Shown here: positions 1 to 8,427 of the stretch, in pieces
Numbering within the stretch: position 1 is the stretch's first letter
How the letters are laid out: every line of letters starts with the position of its first letter
NCBI GenBank assembly: GCA_020057645.1
Contig: JAGVFL010000100.1
Span: forward strand, 1-17,264
Reading direction: 5' to 3'
Length of the DNA: 17,264 nucleotides
Source of the DNA: Candidatus Omnitrophota bacterium
GTDB taxonomy: Bacteria > Omnitrophota > Gorgyraeia > Gorgyraeales > Gorgyraeaceae
Notes under the pieces: model-generated
Told to the model about the DNA's origin: nothing
Seen by the model: the letters and a program-made list of their open reading frames with translations, nothing else
Database searches by the model: none
Made by a program: the position numbers and the translations under genes

Positions 1-441
1 AAAATCAAAGAAATAATAGAGCCGATTTTACAGGAAGAGCAGGTTGAGCTTGTGGAGATGATTTATAGGAAGGAAGCCGGAAGCCAGGTTTTGCGGCTTC
101 TGGTTGATAAAGATAACGGGATTCAGCTTTCAGATTGCATAAAACTAAACGAGAAAATAGGCCGGGTTTTAGACGAGTGGCATGTGATACAGGAGAGCTA
201 TGTTATTGAAGTGGATTCACCCGGGATTGACAGGCCGTTTAAAGTAAAGAGGGATTACGAAAGGGCAATAGGCAGGCTTGTCAGGGTAACATTGGCCGAA
301 AGGATATCGGATAAAAAAGAATACGTCGCTAGATTGGAAGAAATATCTGACACAGGCGTGAAGATAGACGTGGATAAAAAAGGTATCATAGACATACCTT
401 TTGACAAAATCGTAAGAGCAAGGGAAGAAGTAGAGTTGTAA
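1..441 (+). CDS. rimP: Ribosome maturation factor RimP (5' end outside window)
   Basis: RimP is a cytoplasmic factor for maturation of the 30S ribosomal subunit. The reading frame is open from base 1 (K-I-K-E-I-I-E-P-I-L), and that stretch matches the usual RimP N-terminal helix before 'VELVEMIYRKEAG'. The true start therefore lies just upstream of the window, and the GTG at 52 is internal. About 146 residues are present, close to the family length of about 150, so only a few are missing. Visible hallmarks are the 'YVIEVDSPGIDRPF' segment ending the N-terminal domain and the SH3-like C-terminal end 'DIPFDKIVRARE'. The rimP-nusA-infB order is widely conserved and supports the call. The TAA stop (439-441) is the first three bases of an inverted repeat. 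Confidence 0.95.
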   Translation, partial: KIKEIIEPILQEEQVELVEMIYRKEAGSQVLRLLVDKDNGIQLSDCIKLNEKIGRVLDEWHVIQESYVIEVDSPGIDRPFKVKRDYERAIGRLVRVTLAERISDKKEYVARLEEISDTGVKIDVDKKGIIDIPFDKIVRAREEVEL

Positions 442-475
442 GTTTACATTGTGACATTGTCAGAGTGTAAACTTA
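439..475. repeat. Nested palindromic repeat, family B, copy 1
   Basis: Perfect 10-bp inverted arms TAAGTTTACA (439-448) and TGTAAACTTA (466-475) enclose a smaller palindrome TGACA-T-TGTCA (452-462). The left arm contains the rimP stop codon. The reverse complement of 10878-10912 is nearly the same sequence, so this is a two-copy family within the window, present in opposite orientations. As RNA it could fold as an outer stem with an inner hairpin. No T-run follows, so it does not look like a normal intrinsic terminator. Confidence 0.85.
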
Positions 476-504
476 GAGATTGAAAAGGAAAGGCAAAGAA
501 CATC

Positions 505-1764
505 ATGAATCAGGAATTGTTGGCAATCTTAGATAGTATTGAACGGGATAAAGGGATTAAGAAAGAAATCCTTGTAAAGGCAATAGAATCAGCCCTTATA
601 AGCGCTGCCAGGAAGAATCTCGGAAAACATGTTGAAGACATAAAGGTTGAGTTTAATTCCTCAACAGGAGATTTTAAGGTGCTTTCAGCGGAAGGCAAAG
701 AGGTTTCCGGAGATTTCGGCAGGATTTCCGCGCAGACAGCGAAGCAGGTCATTATACAGAAGATCCGCGAAGCTGAAAGGGATGTGTTATTTGAAGAGTA
801 TAAGAAAAAGGTAAATGATATTTGTTCAGGCAGCGTCCATAGATTTGAAAAAGGCATGATAGTCGTTGATCTTGGCAAAGTGGAAGGTGTTTTGCCGAAG
901 AGAGAACTTCCTCCCAGCGAAGAATACAGGCAGGGCGACAGGATTAAGGCATTGATTGTAGAGGTTAAAAAGTCCTCAAAAGGGCCTGAGATATTGCTTT
1001 CCAGGACAAGCCCTGGTTTTGTAAAAAGGCTTTTTGAATTAGAGGTGCCTGAGATATATGAGAGTATCGTAGAGATAAAAGCTGTGTCCAGGGAAGCGGG
1101 AGACCGTTCAAAGATAGCCGTGTATTCCAAGGACGATAAGGTTGATCCTGTGGGCGCTTGCGTAGGCATGAGAGGGCAGAGGGTTAAAAATATTGTAAGG
1201 GAATTGGGCGGAGAAAAAATAGATATTGTGCGCTGGAGCGTCAATATGGGAGAATTTATATCGGCCAGCCTGAGCCCCGCGGAGATTTCCGGCGTAAAAA
1301 CAAGCGAGGCTGAAAGAAGGGCAGAGGTTATAGTAGCGGATGACCAGCTTTCTCTCGCTATAGGCAAAAAAGGCCAGAATGTAAGGCTTGCCGCAAAGCT
1401 TACAGGATGGAATATAGACATAAGAAGCAAATCAGAGATAGAGGAAGTAAAGGAAATTCCGATAATAGGGATTGATGGAGTCGGGCCTAAGACTGAAAAA
1501 GAGCTTAAAAAAGCAGGGTATGATACGGTCGGGAAAATCATGAAACTGGACCTGAAAGAACTTACCGTTGTTAAGGGCGTTGGCAAGAAAACAGCTGAAA
1601 AGATCCTTAAGTCAGCCAAAGAGCTCATGGAGCAAAAGGTGCACGAGGTGAGGGATAAGAAGAATAAAGAAAATAGAGAAGCCAAGGCTGAGAAAGAGCG
1701 GGAGCTGGCCGCAGAAGTTGATAAAAAAGTAAAAGATAAAGAACAGAAGAAGGATGAAAAATGA
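505..1764 (+). CDS. nusA: Transcription termination/antitermination factor NusA
   Basis: NusA binds RNA polymerase and RNA to control pausing, termination and rRNA antitermination. The 419-residue protein has the RNAP-binding N-terminal domain (about 1-105), an S1 domain (about 108-170), KH1 with GMRG at 221-224, KH2 with GKKG at 287-290, a helix-hairpin-helix region (about 322-373, 'GIDGVGPKT' and 'VKGVGKKTA') and a Lys/Glu-rich tail (about 376-419). Start choice: ATG 505 gives the canonical NusA N-terminus and is preceded by AGGAAAGG at 486-493 with an 11-nt spacer. The stop overlaps the infB start by 4 nt (ATGA), which suggests translational coupling. The tail is unusually charged and probably disordered. 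Confidence 0.98.
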   Translation: MNQELLAILDSIERDKGIKKEILVKAIESALISAARKNLGKHVEDIKVEFNSSTGDFKVLSAEGKEVSGDFGRISAQTAKQVIIQKIREAERDVLFEEYKKKVNDICSGSVHRFEKGMIVVDLGKVEGVLPKRELPPSEEYRQGDRIKALIVEVKKSSKGPEILLSRTSPGFVKRLFELEVPEIYESIVEIKAVSREAGDRSKIAVYSKDDKVDPVGACVGMRGQRVKNIVRELGGEKIDIVRWSVNMGEFISASLSPAEISGVKTSEAERRAEVIVADDQLSLAIGKKGQNVRLAAKLTGWNIDIRSKSEIEEVKEIPIIGIDGVGPKTEKELKKAGYDTVGKIMKLDLKELTVVKGVGKKTAEKILKSAKELMEQKVHEVRDKKNKENREAKAEKERELAAEVDKKVKDKEQKKDEK

Positions 1765-3857
1765 GCATGCGCGTTCACCAGTTAGCAAAGGAACTCGGGG
1801 TTACAAGTAAAGAGCTTATAGATAAGCTTCATAGCCTCAAGATAGAAGTTAAAGGCCACATGAGCGCTCTTGATGACGATACGGCGTTTCTTGTAAAGGA
1901 AGAATTGAAGCCTAAGAAAGCGAAGCCAAAAGCGAAAGAAAAGGCGCAGAAAAAGACAAAGGACTCTGAACCAAAGGTTAAGATTGAGATTAAAACTGAA
2001 GAAAAGAAGGCAGAGGCTAAGGTTGAGGAAAAGGTTGAAGAAAAAAAACCGGAGGAAATAAAAGAAGAGCCGAGGCCTGCGCCGGAACCTGCGCCGGAGC
2101 CTAAAGTTTTAAAAATAGATTTTCCGATAGTTATCAAAGACATTGCCATAAAATTGGGCGTAAGACCGGCAGAACTCCTGAAAAAACTTCTGGATAGAAA
2201 AGTGCTTGTTACTATAAACCAGGCGCTTGACGAGGAATCTGCGCGTTCGATCTGTGAAGATTTCGGATATACGATTGAAAAACTTCCTAGTTTCGAGGAG
2301 GCTTTTTTAGAGGGGCTTGATAAAACAGTAGATCCTAAAAAACTTATCCCACGGGCGCCTGTCGTTACATTTATGGGCCATGTTGACCACGGAAAAACGT
2401 CTCTTCTTGACGCCATCAGAAAAACAAAGGTTGCTGATAAGGAAGCAGGCGGGATTACTCAGCATATAGGCGCGTACGAGGTAATGCTGCCTAAAGGCAG
2501 CGTAACGTTTCTGGATACGCCGGGCCACGCCGCGTTTACCGCAATGCGCGCAAGAGGCGCAAACGTTACTGATATTGTCGTACTTGTGGTTGCCGCAGAT
2601 GACGGCATAATGCCGCAAACGATAGAGGCCATAAACCACGCCCGCGCCGCAGGCGTTACGATAGTAGTGGCGATAAATAAAATTGATAAACAGAACATAA
2701 ATTTAGACAAGGTAAAAAAACAATTAGCGGAACAAGACCTTAATCCCGAAGAGTGGGGAGGGAAGACTATCACGGTAGGGGTTTCCGCAAAAACAGGCCA
2801 GGGCATTGATACCTTATTGGAGATGCTGCTTCTTGAGGCGGAATTATTGGAATTAAAAGCAAACCCGGAACAATCTGCCGTAGGGGTAGTAATAGAAGCA
2901 GAGCTTTCCAAAGGCAAGGGGCCTATAGCGACTGTCCTTGTGTCAAACGGCACTTTAAAAATAGGCGATACAGTTATGGCAGGCCTTAATTACGGCAGGA
3001 TAAAGGCAATGCTGGATGATAAGGGCCGCAGGGTTATGTCAGCAGGGCCTGTAAAGCCCGTTGAAATACTTGGGCTTTCAGGAGTTCCGCACGCAGGAGA
3101 AAGATTTTACGTGATAGCCGATGAAAAAAAAGCGAGGGATATTGTAGCTAGCAGGCAGATGGAAGCAGTAAAGAAAAAACTCGCGGGGAAAACCTCTAAG
3201 GTTACTCTTGAGGAGCTTTACAATAAGGTAAAGGCCGGAGAGATAAAGGAATTAAAAACAGTCATAAAAGCAGACGTGCAAGGGTCTCTGGAAGCAATAA
3301 AAGATTCTCTTAAAAAATTAAGCACAGATGAGGTAAAGCTTTCTGTAATGCACAGCCAGGTAGGGGATATCAATGAATCTGATATAATGCTAGCTTCGGC
3401 TTCAAACGCCATAATCATAGGGTTCCATGTCAATGCAACGAGCGAGGCAAGCGCCCTGGCTAAACAGGAAGAGGTAGAGATAAGGATTTACAGCATAATT
3501 TACGAAATAGTTAATGAGATACAGGCTGCCATGGAAGGCATGCTGGAGCCTGTCATAGAAGAGATTTTCCTGGGCAGGGCAGAAGTGAAGCAGGTTTTTA
3601 ATGTCTCAAAGACAGGCGTAGTGGCAGGCTGTTTTATTTCAAAAGGCAGGATTCCGCGGGATGCGGTATGTAAACTTATAAGAGAAAAAGAAATTGTTTT
3701 TAAAGGCAAGATGAGTTCGCTAAAGCACTTTAAAGACGATTTGAAAGAGGCAAAAGAAGGGTTTGAGTGCGGGATAAGCCTGGGATTTAAAGACATACAA
3801 AAAGGCGATTTAATAGAGGCGGTAGAAATCAGAAAAGTGGCAAGGAAATTGAAATAA
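1761..3857 (+). CDS. infB: Translation initiation factor IF-2
   Basis: IF-2 is the GTPase that brings initiator tRNA to the 30S subunit and promotes subunit joining. The 698-residue protein has a first IF2_N module (about 1-50), a Lys/Glu/Pro linker (about 50-117, with the tandem PAPEPAPEP encoded by a 12-bp repeat near 2075-2100), a second IF2_N module (about 121-175) and the G domain. GTPase motifs are G1 GHVDHGKT (206-213), G2 around T233, G3 DTPGH (252-256), G4 NKID (306-309) and G5 SAK (342-344). C-terminal domains II-IV follow to the end. ATG 1761 is chosen over ATG 1767 because AAGGA at 1749-1753 gives a 7-nt spacer; the start overlaps nusA. rbfA and truB, common next genes, do not follow. 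A palindromic repeat and trpS do. Confidence 0.98.
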   Translation: MSMRVHQLAKELGVTSKELIDKLHSLKIEVKGHMSALDDDTAFLVKEELKPKKAKPKAKEKAQKKTKDSEPKVKIEIKTEEKKAEAKVEEKVEEKKPEEIKEEPRPAPEPAPEPKVLKIDFPIVIKDIAIKLGVRPAELLKKLLDRKVLVTINQALDEESARSICEDFGYTIEKLPSFEEAFLEGLDKTVDPKKLIPRAPVVTFMGHVDHGKTSLLDAIRKTKVADKEAGGITQHIGAYEVMLPKGSVTFLDTPGHAAFTAMRARGANVTDIVVLVVAADDGIMPQTIEAINHARAAGVTIVVAINKIDKQNINLDKVKKQLAEQDLNPEEWGGKTITVGVSAKTGQGIDTLLEMLLLEAELLELKANPEQSAVGVVIEAELSKGKGPIATVLVSNGTLKIGDTVMAGLNYGRIKAMLDDKGRRVMSAGPVKPVEILGLSGVPHAGERFYVIADEKKARDIVASRQMEAVKKKLAGKTSKVTLEELYNKVKAGEIKELKTVIKADVQGSLEAIKDSLKKLSTDEVKLSVMHSQVGDINESDIMLASASNAIIIGFHVNATSEASALAKQEEVEIRIYSIIYEIVNEIQAAMEGMLEPVIEEIFLGRAEVKQVFNVSKTGVVAGCFISKGRIPRDAVCKLIREKEIVFKGKMSSLKHFKDDLKEAKEGFECGISLGFKDIQKGDLIEAVEIRKVARKLK

Positions 3858-3943
3858 AGGCAAAGGCCGAGAATAGGCAGGTTTTAACCTGCCTGTCTAT
3901 GAAGGCCTTTGCGACAAAATTGTAGGGCACACTTTAGTGTGCC
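3858..3943. repeat. Nested palindromic repeat, family A, copy 1 (upstream of trpS)
   Basis: This element begins at the base after the infB stop. The outer arms GCAAAGGCC (3860-3868) and GGCCTTTGC (3904-3912) enclose a hairpin AGGCAGGTT/AACCTGCCT (3875-3883 and 3886-3894). A second hairpin, GGCACACT/AGTGTGCC (3926-3933 and 3936-3943), ends 10 nt before the trpS ATG. The near-identical element at 13336-13454 lies in the same place and orientation before tyrS. Shared blocks differ by only about two bases outside the variable centre. It could be a dispersed REP/MITE-like repeat, a 5' UTR regulatory structure, or a repeat recruited for regulation. No T-box consensus or U-tract is visible. Confidence 0.88.
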
Positions 3944-3953
3944 AGAAAAATAC

Positions 3954-4934
3954 ATGAAAAGCAGAATTCTAAGCGGAATGCGGCCGACAGGGCCGTTGCA
4001 TCTGGGACATTTATTCGGCGCGCTCGATAACTGGGTAAAGCTCCAGGATAAATACGATTGTTTCTTCATGGTTGCGGACTGGCACGCAATGATGAGCGAG
4101 TACGAAGATCCGTCAAGGCTTTCCGGATTTGCTAAAGAGTGCGTCGCAGACTGGATAGCGTGCGGCATAGACCCTGAAAAAAGCATTGTATTTGCGCAAT
4201 CTCACGTAAAAGAGCACCTGGAATTATACATGGCGTTTTCTAATTTTGTTCCTCTCGGATGGCTTGAGAGATGCCCTACGTATAAAGAACAACTCAGAGA
4301 GATTAAAACAAGGGAGCTTCATACGTATGCCTTTCTCGGTTATCCTGTTTTGCAGGCAGCGGACATATTGATATATAAGGCAGATACGGTTCCTGTAGGC
4401 AAGGACCAGGTCCCTCACATTGAACTCACGAATGATATTGCGGAAAGATTCAACAGCCTGTACGGAGGCATATTCCCTTCGGTAAAGCCGCTTCTTACTA
4501 AAATCCCAAAGCTTCTCGGCATAGACGGCAGGAAAATGAGCAAATCTTACGATAATTCTATTTCGCTTGGAGACACCGAAGACGCGATAAAAAAGAAATG
4601 CTCCGCGATGTTTACGGACCCAGAGAGGATAAAATTATCAGACAAGGGCCGTCCTGAAAAATGCAACGTTTACGCGTACTATAATTTATTTAAAAAAGAA
4701 TACGCGCCCGAGGTTTATGAATATTGCACTAAGGCAAAATCCGGATGCACGGAATGCAAGAAGAATTTAGGCGGCGTTATTTCTGATTATCTGGCTGATA
4801 TAAGGCATAAAAGAGAAGGGCTTCTAAAAGACGAAGATAAGATTAATTCGATTCTGGAAAAGGGCGCGGTAAAAGCCAGGAAAGTAGCGGCTGAAACAAT
4901 GAATGAGGTAAAAAAAGCAATAGGGTTGATTTAA
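3954..4934 (+). CDS. trpS: Tryptophanyl-tRNA synthetase, probable [4Fe-4S] type
   Basis: TrpRS is the class I synthetase that charges tRNA-Trp using ATP. The 326-residue product has the HIGH-type motif HLGH (16-19), the family block 'GYPVLQAADILIYKAD' (about 129-144) and KMSKS (194-198). ATG 3954 gives the canonical N-terminus 'MKSRILSGMRPTGPLHLGH'. An in-frame TTG at 3909 would add 15 residues encoded by the upstream repeat and is less likely. No clear Shine-Dalgarno sequence precedes ATG 3954. Cysteines C237, C258, C265 and C268 form C-x20-C-x6-C-x2-C, very close to the C-x22-C-x6-C-x2-C cluster-binding motif I recall for Thermotoga maritima TrpRS, so a tRNA-anticodon-proximal Fe-S cluster is inferred. 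The stop overlaps the scpA start by 1 nt. Confidence 0.97.
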   Translation: MKSRILSGMRPTGPLHLGHLFGALDNWVKLQDKYDCFFMVADWHAMMSEYEDPSRLSGFAKECVADWIACGIDPEKSIVFAQSHVKEHLELYMAFSNFVPLGWLERCPTYKEQLREIKTRELHTYAFLGYPVLQAADILIYKADTVPVGKDQVPHIELTNDIAERFNSLYGGIFPSVKPLLTKIPKLLGIDGRKMSKSYDNSISLGDTEDAIKKKCSAMFTDPERIKLSDKGRPEKCNVYAYYNLFKKEYAPEVYEYCTKAKSGCTECKKNLGGVISDYLADIRHKREGLLKDEDKINSILEKGAVKARKVAAETMNEVKKAIGLI

Positions 4935-5662
4935 TGTCATACAAGGTAAAATTAGACGTATTTGAAGGCCCGCTGGATTTATTGTTATATCTTATAAAGA
5001 AGAACGAGATAGATATTTACGATATTCCGATAGCGGCTATTACAGAACAGTATCTGGAATATCTTGAACTCATGCGGATGCTGGACCTCAATATCGCGGG
5101 AGAGTTTTTGGTAATTGCCGCAACCCTGATTCACATAAAAAGCAAGATGCTTCTTCCGCCCGACGAGAAGGAGCTTTTTCCTGAGGAGGAAGAGGATCCC
5201 AGAGAAGAGCTCGTGCGCAGGCTCGTGGAATATAAAAAATTCAAGGAGGTTGCCGGGATATTACATGACCTGGAAGGCCAGAGAAAAAAGATGTTCACGA
5301 GGGACATCCCTTTTGAGGTTGCGCCGGGAGAGGTTTTCTTTGAGGCAAGTTTATTTGACCTGATAACAGCCTTCACGAGGGTGCTCAAGGATGTCCCGAA
5401 AGACATATTCCAGGAAATAATAAAAGATGAATTTACCGTTGAACAAAAGGTGCATGACATTTTGCACAGGCTGGTAGTTACTCCGGCGATAAGCCTTTTT
5501 GAGCTTTTTAAGAATTCCAAAAATAAGACAGAGATAATAGCCACGTTTTTGGCAGTGCTGGAACTTATAAGATTAAAAGAGATAATAGTCGTGCAGAAGC
5601 AGAATTTCAGCGATATAGAAATCATACGGAACGAAAAACACAGGCTCAGCGCGGCAGAGTAA
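4934..5662 (+). CDS. scpA: Segregation and condensation protein A
   Basis: ScpA is the kleisin subunit of the bacterial SMC-ScpAB condensin, which compacts and helps segregate the chromosome. The 242-residue protein opens with the kleisin signature 'FEGPLDLLLYLIKKNEIDIYDIPI' (split here as FEGPLDLLLYLI then KKNEIDIYDIPI, about residues 9-32). It has an acidic central stretch (about 77-93, 'PPDEKELFPEEEEDP') and ends in a winged-helix region ('FLAVLELIRLKEIIVVQ', about 206-222) that contacts the SMC head. The start ATG shares its A with the trpS stop TAA (TAATG), pointing to translational coupling. scpB follows 4 nt after the stop, as in most bacteria. No SMC gene is in the window. Confidence 0.96.
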   Translation: MSYKVKLDVFEGPLDLLLYLIKKNEIDIYDIPIAAITEQYLEYLELMRMLDLNIAGEFLVIAATLIHIKSKMLLPPDEKELFPEEEEDPREELVRRLVEYKKFKEVAGILHDLEGQRKKMFTRDIPFEVAPGEVFFEASLFDLITAFTRVLKDVPKDIFQEIIKDEFTVEQKVHDILHRLVVTPAISLFELFKNSKNKTEIIATFLAVLELIRLKEIIVVQKQNFSDIEIIRNEKHRLSAAE

Positions 5663-5666
5663 GGTC

Positions 5667-6290
5667 ATGGAAAAAATACAGATAAAAAATATAATAGAAG
5701 CAATGCTTTTCGTAAGCGACAAGCCTTTATTCTTGAGCGAGATTAAGAGCGTCCTTGAAGGGCCTGATGCAAGTGAAATAAAGGAAGTCATGGCTGAATT
5801 GTCCGGCGAGTTTGAAACGCAGTGCCGGGCATTGAGGATCAAGGAGATCGCGGGCGGTTATCAGATCATAACTGACCCCGTGTTTGCGCCATGGCTCAAA
5901 AAATTATATAAGACAGCCGGCTCTGACAGGCTTTCCGGGCCAGGCCTTGAAACCCTGGCGATAATAGCGTACAGACAGCCCGCTTCCAAGCCCGAGGTAG
6001 AGGCAATAAGAGGCGTGAACGTGGACGGCGTATTAAAGACGCTGATTGAAAAAAATCTCGTAAAGATCATGGGCAGGAGAGAGACGGTAGGGCGTCCTAT
6101 TATTTACAGCACTACTCAGGAATTTCTGCAGTATTTCGGGTTGAATTCTTTAGAGGAGCTTCCGAAACTGGAAGAATTTCATTTTACAGAAAAAGATATT
6201 GAACTGCCTGAACACCTACAGAAAGAAGAAGAGGAATTGAAACAGCAAGAAGGAGGAAATCCAGATGTCCAAGCTGACGGGGCCTCGTAA
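5667..6290 (+). CDS. scpB: Segregation and condensation protein B
   Basis: ScpB is the dimeric winged-helix (kite) partner of ScpA in the SMC condensin complex. The 207-residue protein shows the diagnostic block 'LETLAIIAYRQPASKPEVE' followed by 'IRGVNVDGVLKTLIEKNLVKI' and 'GRPIIYSTTQEFLQYFGL' (together about residues 93-160), then an acidic, Gln/Glu-rich tail. The start ATG 5667 lies 4 nt after scpA. The last 26 nt overlap the start of pheA, and the strong Shine-Dalgarno sequence of pheA lies inside scpB, so the C-terminal tail coding sequence doubles as the pheA initiation region. Confidence 0.96.
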   Translation: MEKIQIKNIIEAMLFVSDKPLFLSEIKSVLEGPDASEIKEVMAELSGEFETQCRALRIKEIAGGYQIITDPVFAPWLKKLYKTAGSDRLSGPGLETLAIIAYRQPASKPEVEAIRGVNVDGVLKTLIEKNLVKIMGRRETVGRPIIYSTTQEFLQYFGLNSLEELPKLEEFHFTEKDIELPEHLQKEEEELKQQEGGNPDVQADGAS

Positions 6291-7329
6291 AAAGATAAAC
6301 GAAATAGATAAAAAGATTATCGCATTATTAAATGGCAGGGCAGGGGTCGCAAAATATATAGGAAAGCTTAAAAAAGACGCGGGCGTTTCCATCTATACTC
6401 CGGAGAGGGAAGTGGAGATATACGAGAATATAATAAAAGAAAACAAGGGGCCCTTGCCGAATAAGGCGCTTTTCGCGATCTACAGGGAGATTATGTCGGG
6501 TTCCCTTGGCCTTGAGAAAAAATTGAAGATAGCGTATCTCGGGCCTGAAGCGACGTTCACGCACCAGGCGGGCATAAAAAAATTCGGGTCAAATGTAGAA
6601 TATTATACTTGCCCGACAATAACCGATGTTTTCAGGGACGTGGAGGCAGGGAGGTCAGATTACGGAGTCGTGCCTGTGGAGAATTCAACAGAGGGCATGA
6701 TAAGCCATACCCTGGACATGTTTATAAATTCTGATTTAAAGATATGTTCCGAAATAATGCTCGAGATATCGCATAATCTACTGGGTAAATGCGGCATGAA
6801 ATCAGTAAAGAAGATTTATTCAAAGCAGGAAGTATTCGGCCAGTGCAGGCTATGGCTGGAAATAAATATGCGGGGCATAGTCTTGGCGGAGGTATCTTCG
6901 ACCAGCAAGGCTGCGGAGATCGCTTCAGGTGAAAAAAATTCAGCTGCCATAGCCAGCATGCTGGCAGCTAAAAAATACAGGCTGAACGTGCTCGCGAAAG
7001 ATATAGAGGATAACCCGAATAATGTTACAAGATTTCTTGTGATAGGCGGGACGATCCCGCGGCCTACAAGAAGAGACAAGACCTCCGTAATGTTTTCGGT
7101 AAAAGACAGGGTCGGCGCTTTGCACGATATACTTGTGCCTTTCAAGAAATACAGCATAAACCTTACTAAGATTGAATCAAGGCCTTCTAAAAGAAAGACG
7201 TGGGAATATTATTTCTTTGTGGATATGACCGGGCATTGCGAAAATCCTAATGTAAAAAAGGCGTTAATGGGACTTGAAAAACATTGTTCATTTTTAAAGA
7301 TACTGGGCTCTTACCCGATAGGGATATAA
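6265..7329 (+). CDS. pheA: Bifunctional chorismate mutase / prephenate dehydratase (P-protein)
   Basis: This enzyme converts chorismate to prephenate and then to phenylpyruvate, the phenylalanine branch. The 354-residue protein has an AroQ chorismate mutase helix bundle (about 6-82, with R8, R25 and K36-type positions visible), a prephenate dehydratase domain (about 87-262, 'AYLGPEATFTHQA', 'VPVENSTEG', and catalytic TRF at 255-257) and a C-terminal ACT domain (about 273-350) with GALH (284-287) and ESRP (304-307), the usual phenylalanine-sensing motifs. Feedback inhibition by Phe is therefore likely. Start choice: GGAGG at 6252-6256 sits 8 nt before ATG 6265, within the end of scpB, giving a 26-nt gene overlap. 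The hisC-like gene follows after 3 nt. Confidence 0.97.
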   Translation: MSKLTGPRKKINEIDKKIIALLNGRAGVAKYIGKLKKDAGVSIYTPEREVEIYENIIKENKGPLPNKALFAIYREIMSGSLGLEKKLKIAYLGPEATFTHQAGIKKFGSNVEYYTCPTITDVFRDVEAGRSDYGVVPVENSTEGMISHTLDMFINSDLKICSEIMLEISHNLLGKCGMKSVKKIYSKQEVFGQCRLWLEINMRGIVLAEVSSTSKAAEIASGEKNSAAIASMLAAKKYRLNVLAKDIEDNPNNVTRFLVIGGTIPRPTRRDKTSVMFSVKDRVGALHDILVPFKKYSINLTKIESRPSKRKTWEYYFFVDMTGHCENPNVKKALMGLEKHCSFLKILGSYPIGI

Positions 7330-7332
7330 CAT

Positions 7333-8418
7333 ATGAGTATAATTCCGCGTAAGGCAGTTTTAAATGTAAAACCATACCTGCCCGGCAAGCCTATTGAAGA
7401 GGTAAAAAGAGAATTAGGCCTGCAGGATGTTATAAAAATGGCCTCCAATGAGAACCCGTTAGGACCGTCTCCAAAGGCCATGGACGCAATAAAAAAATAC
7501 GTGGGCAGCATAAACAGATATCCTGAAGGGGGCTGTTTTTATCTGCGCGGCGCCGTTGCAAAGAGATTGAAAATAAAACCGGAACAATTAATTTTCGGAA
7601 ACGGTTCTGACGAGCTCATAGGGCTTACATTAAAGGCATTTGTAAATGAGGGCGACGAAGTGATTGTCGCAAAGCCCACTTTTCTGATGTACGAGGTGGC
7701 TTCTACTGCGCATGGCGCAAAGATAAAGGTCGTGCCCATGCGTTATTTTAAATATGATCTAAGAGCCATGAAGGATGAGGTAAACAAAAATACCAGAGTG
7801 GTATTTATCGCAAACCCTGATAATCCGAACGGCACGTATGTCGCGAGACATGAGCTTGAGAATTTTTTAAAAGGCCTGCCTGAAGAAACCATAGTTTTTC
7901 TGGACGAGGCATACTGCGATTTTGTTGAAGAGCAGGATTATCCTAACGGCTTAGAGTATCTGAGGGAAAATAACCTGATAGTTACAAGGACTTTTTCAAA
8001 GGCATACGGCCTTGCGGGCCTCAGGGTCGGGTATGGCGTGTCGAACCCGGAAATAATAAAGTATATGGAAGCTGTCAGGGATCCTTTTAACGTGAATTCC
8101 CTTGGCCAGATAGGGGCCATAGCTGCCTTGAAAGATAAGGATTTTTTGTCAAAATCTAAAAAGGCAGTGAGAGAAGGCAAGAAGTTTTTATATTCTGAAT
8201 TAAAGGCGATGGGCGCGAGATACGTGCCCAGCGTTACTAATTTCATATTGATAGAACTTGGGCCAAAATCAGGCGAGATTGCGGAAAGGCTTTTGAAAAA
8301 AGGAGTGATTGTAAGGAACATGAAATCCTGGGGCATGGAAAATTTTATGAGAGTAACGGTAGGTAAAGAGGCGGAGAATAAAAGGTTTATCAGAGAATTA
8401 AAAAAGATAATATTGTAG
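7333..8418 (+). CDS. hisC: HisC-family aminotransferase (histidinol-phosphate or aromatic aminotransferase)
   Basis: This is a PLP-dependent fold-type I aminotransferase of the HisC family, 361 residues, full length. Visible sites are 'SNENPLGPSP' near the N-terminus (38-47), the NPDNPNG block (161-167), DEAY with the pyridine-N-contacting D191, Schiff-base lysine K223 in 'TFSKAYGLAGLRVGY', and a substrate carboxylate arginine near the C-terminus ('FMRVTVG'). It lies between pheA and aroF/tyrA, with no other histidine gene in view. The likely duty is therefore transamination of phenylpyruvate and 4-hydroxyphenylpyruvate in Phe/Tyr synthesis, possibly alongside histidinol phosphate. Sequence alone does not separate these roles, so the symbol marks the family. 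ATG 7333 lies 3 nt after the pheA stop. Confidence 0.9.
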   Translation: MSIIPRKAVLNVKPYLPGKPIEEVKRELGLQDVIKMASNENPLGPSPKAMDAIKKYVGSINRYPEGGCFYLRGAVAKRLKIKPEQLIFGNGSDELIGLTLKAFVNEGDEVIVAKPTFLMYEVASTAHGAKIKVVPMRYFKYDLRAMKDEVNKNTRVVFIANPDNPNGTYVARHELENFLKGLPEETIVFLDEAYCDFVEEQDYPNGLEYLRENNLIVTRTFSKAYGLAGLRVGYGVSNPEIIKYMEAVRDPFNVNSLGQIGAIAALKDKDFLSKSKKAVREGKKFLYSELKAMGARYVPSVTNFILIELGPKSGEIAERLLKKGVIVRNMKSWGMENFMRVTVGKEAENKRFIRELKKIIL

Positions 8419-8427
8419 GGGGTTTTA

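Noticed and set aside
510..1778. 422-codon open frame antisense to nusA
   Set aside because: It is a low-complexity Ser/Phe/Leu-rich mirror of the A/G-rich nusA coding strand, with no recognisable domain or ribosome binding site; NusA on the + strand is certain.
3858..3953. T-box or known riboswitch before trpS/tyrS
   Set aside because: No AGGGUGGNACCGCG-type T-box sequence, no terminator U-tract and no known riboswitch core could be recognised in either leader.
3884..4186. Antisense frames ending in the family A repeats (also 13362-13628)
   Set aside because: Their similar C-termini (LFCRKGLH...) come only from translating the repeated DNA; the rest opposes trpS and tyrS.
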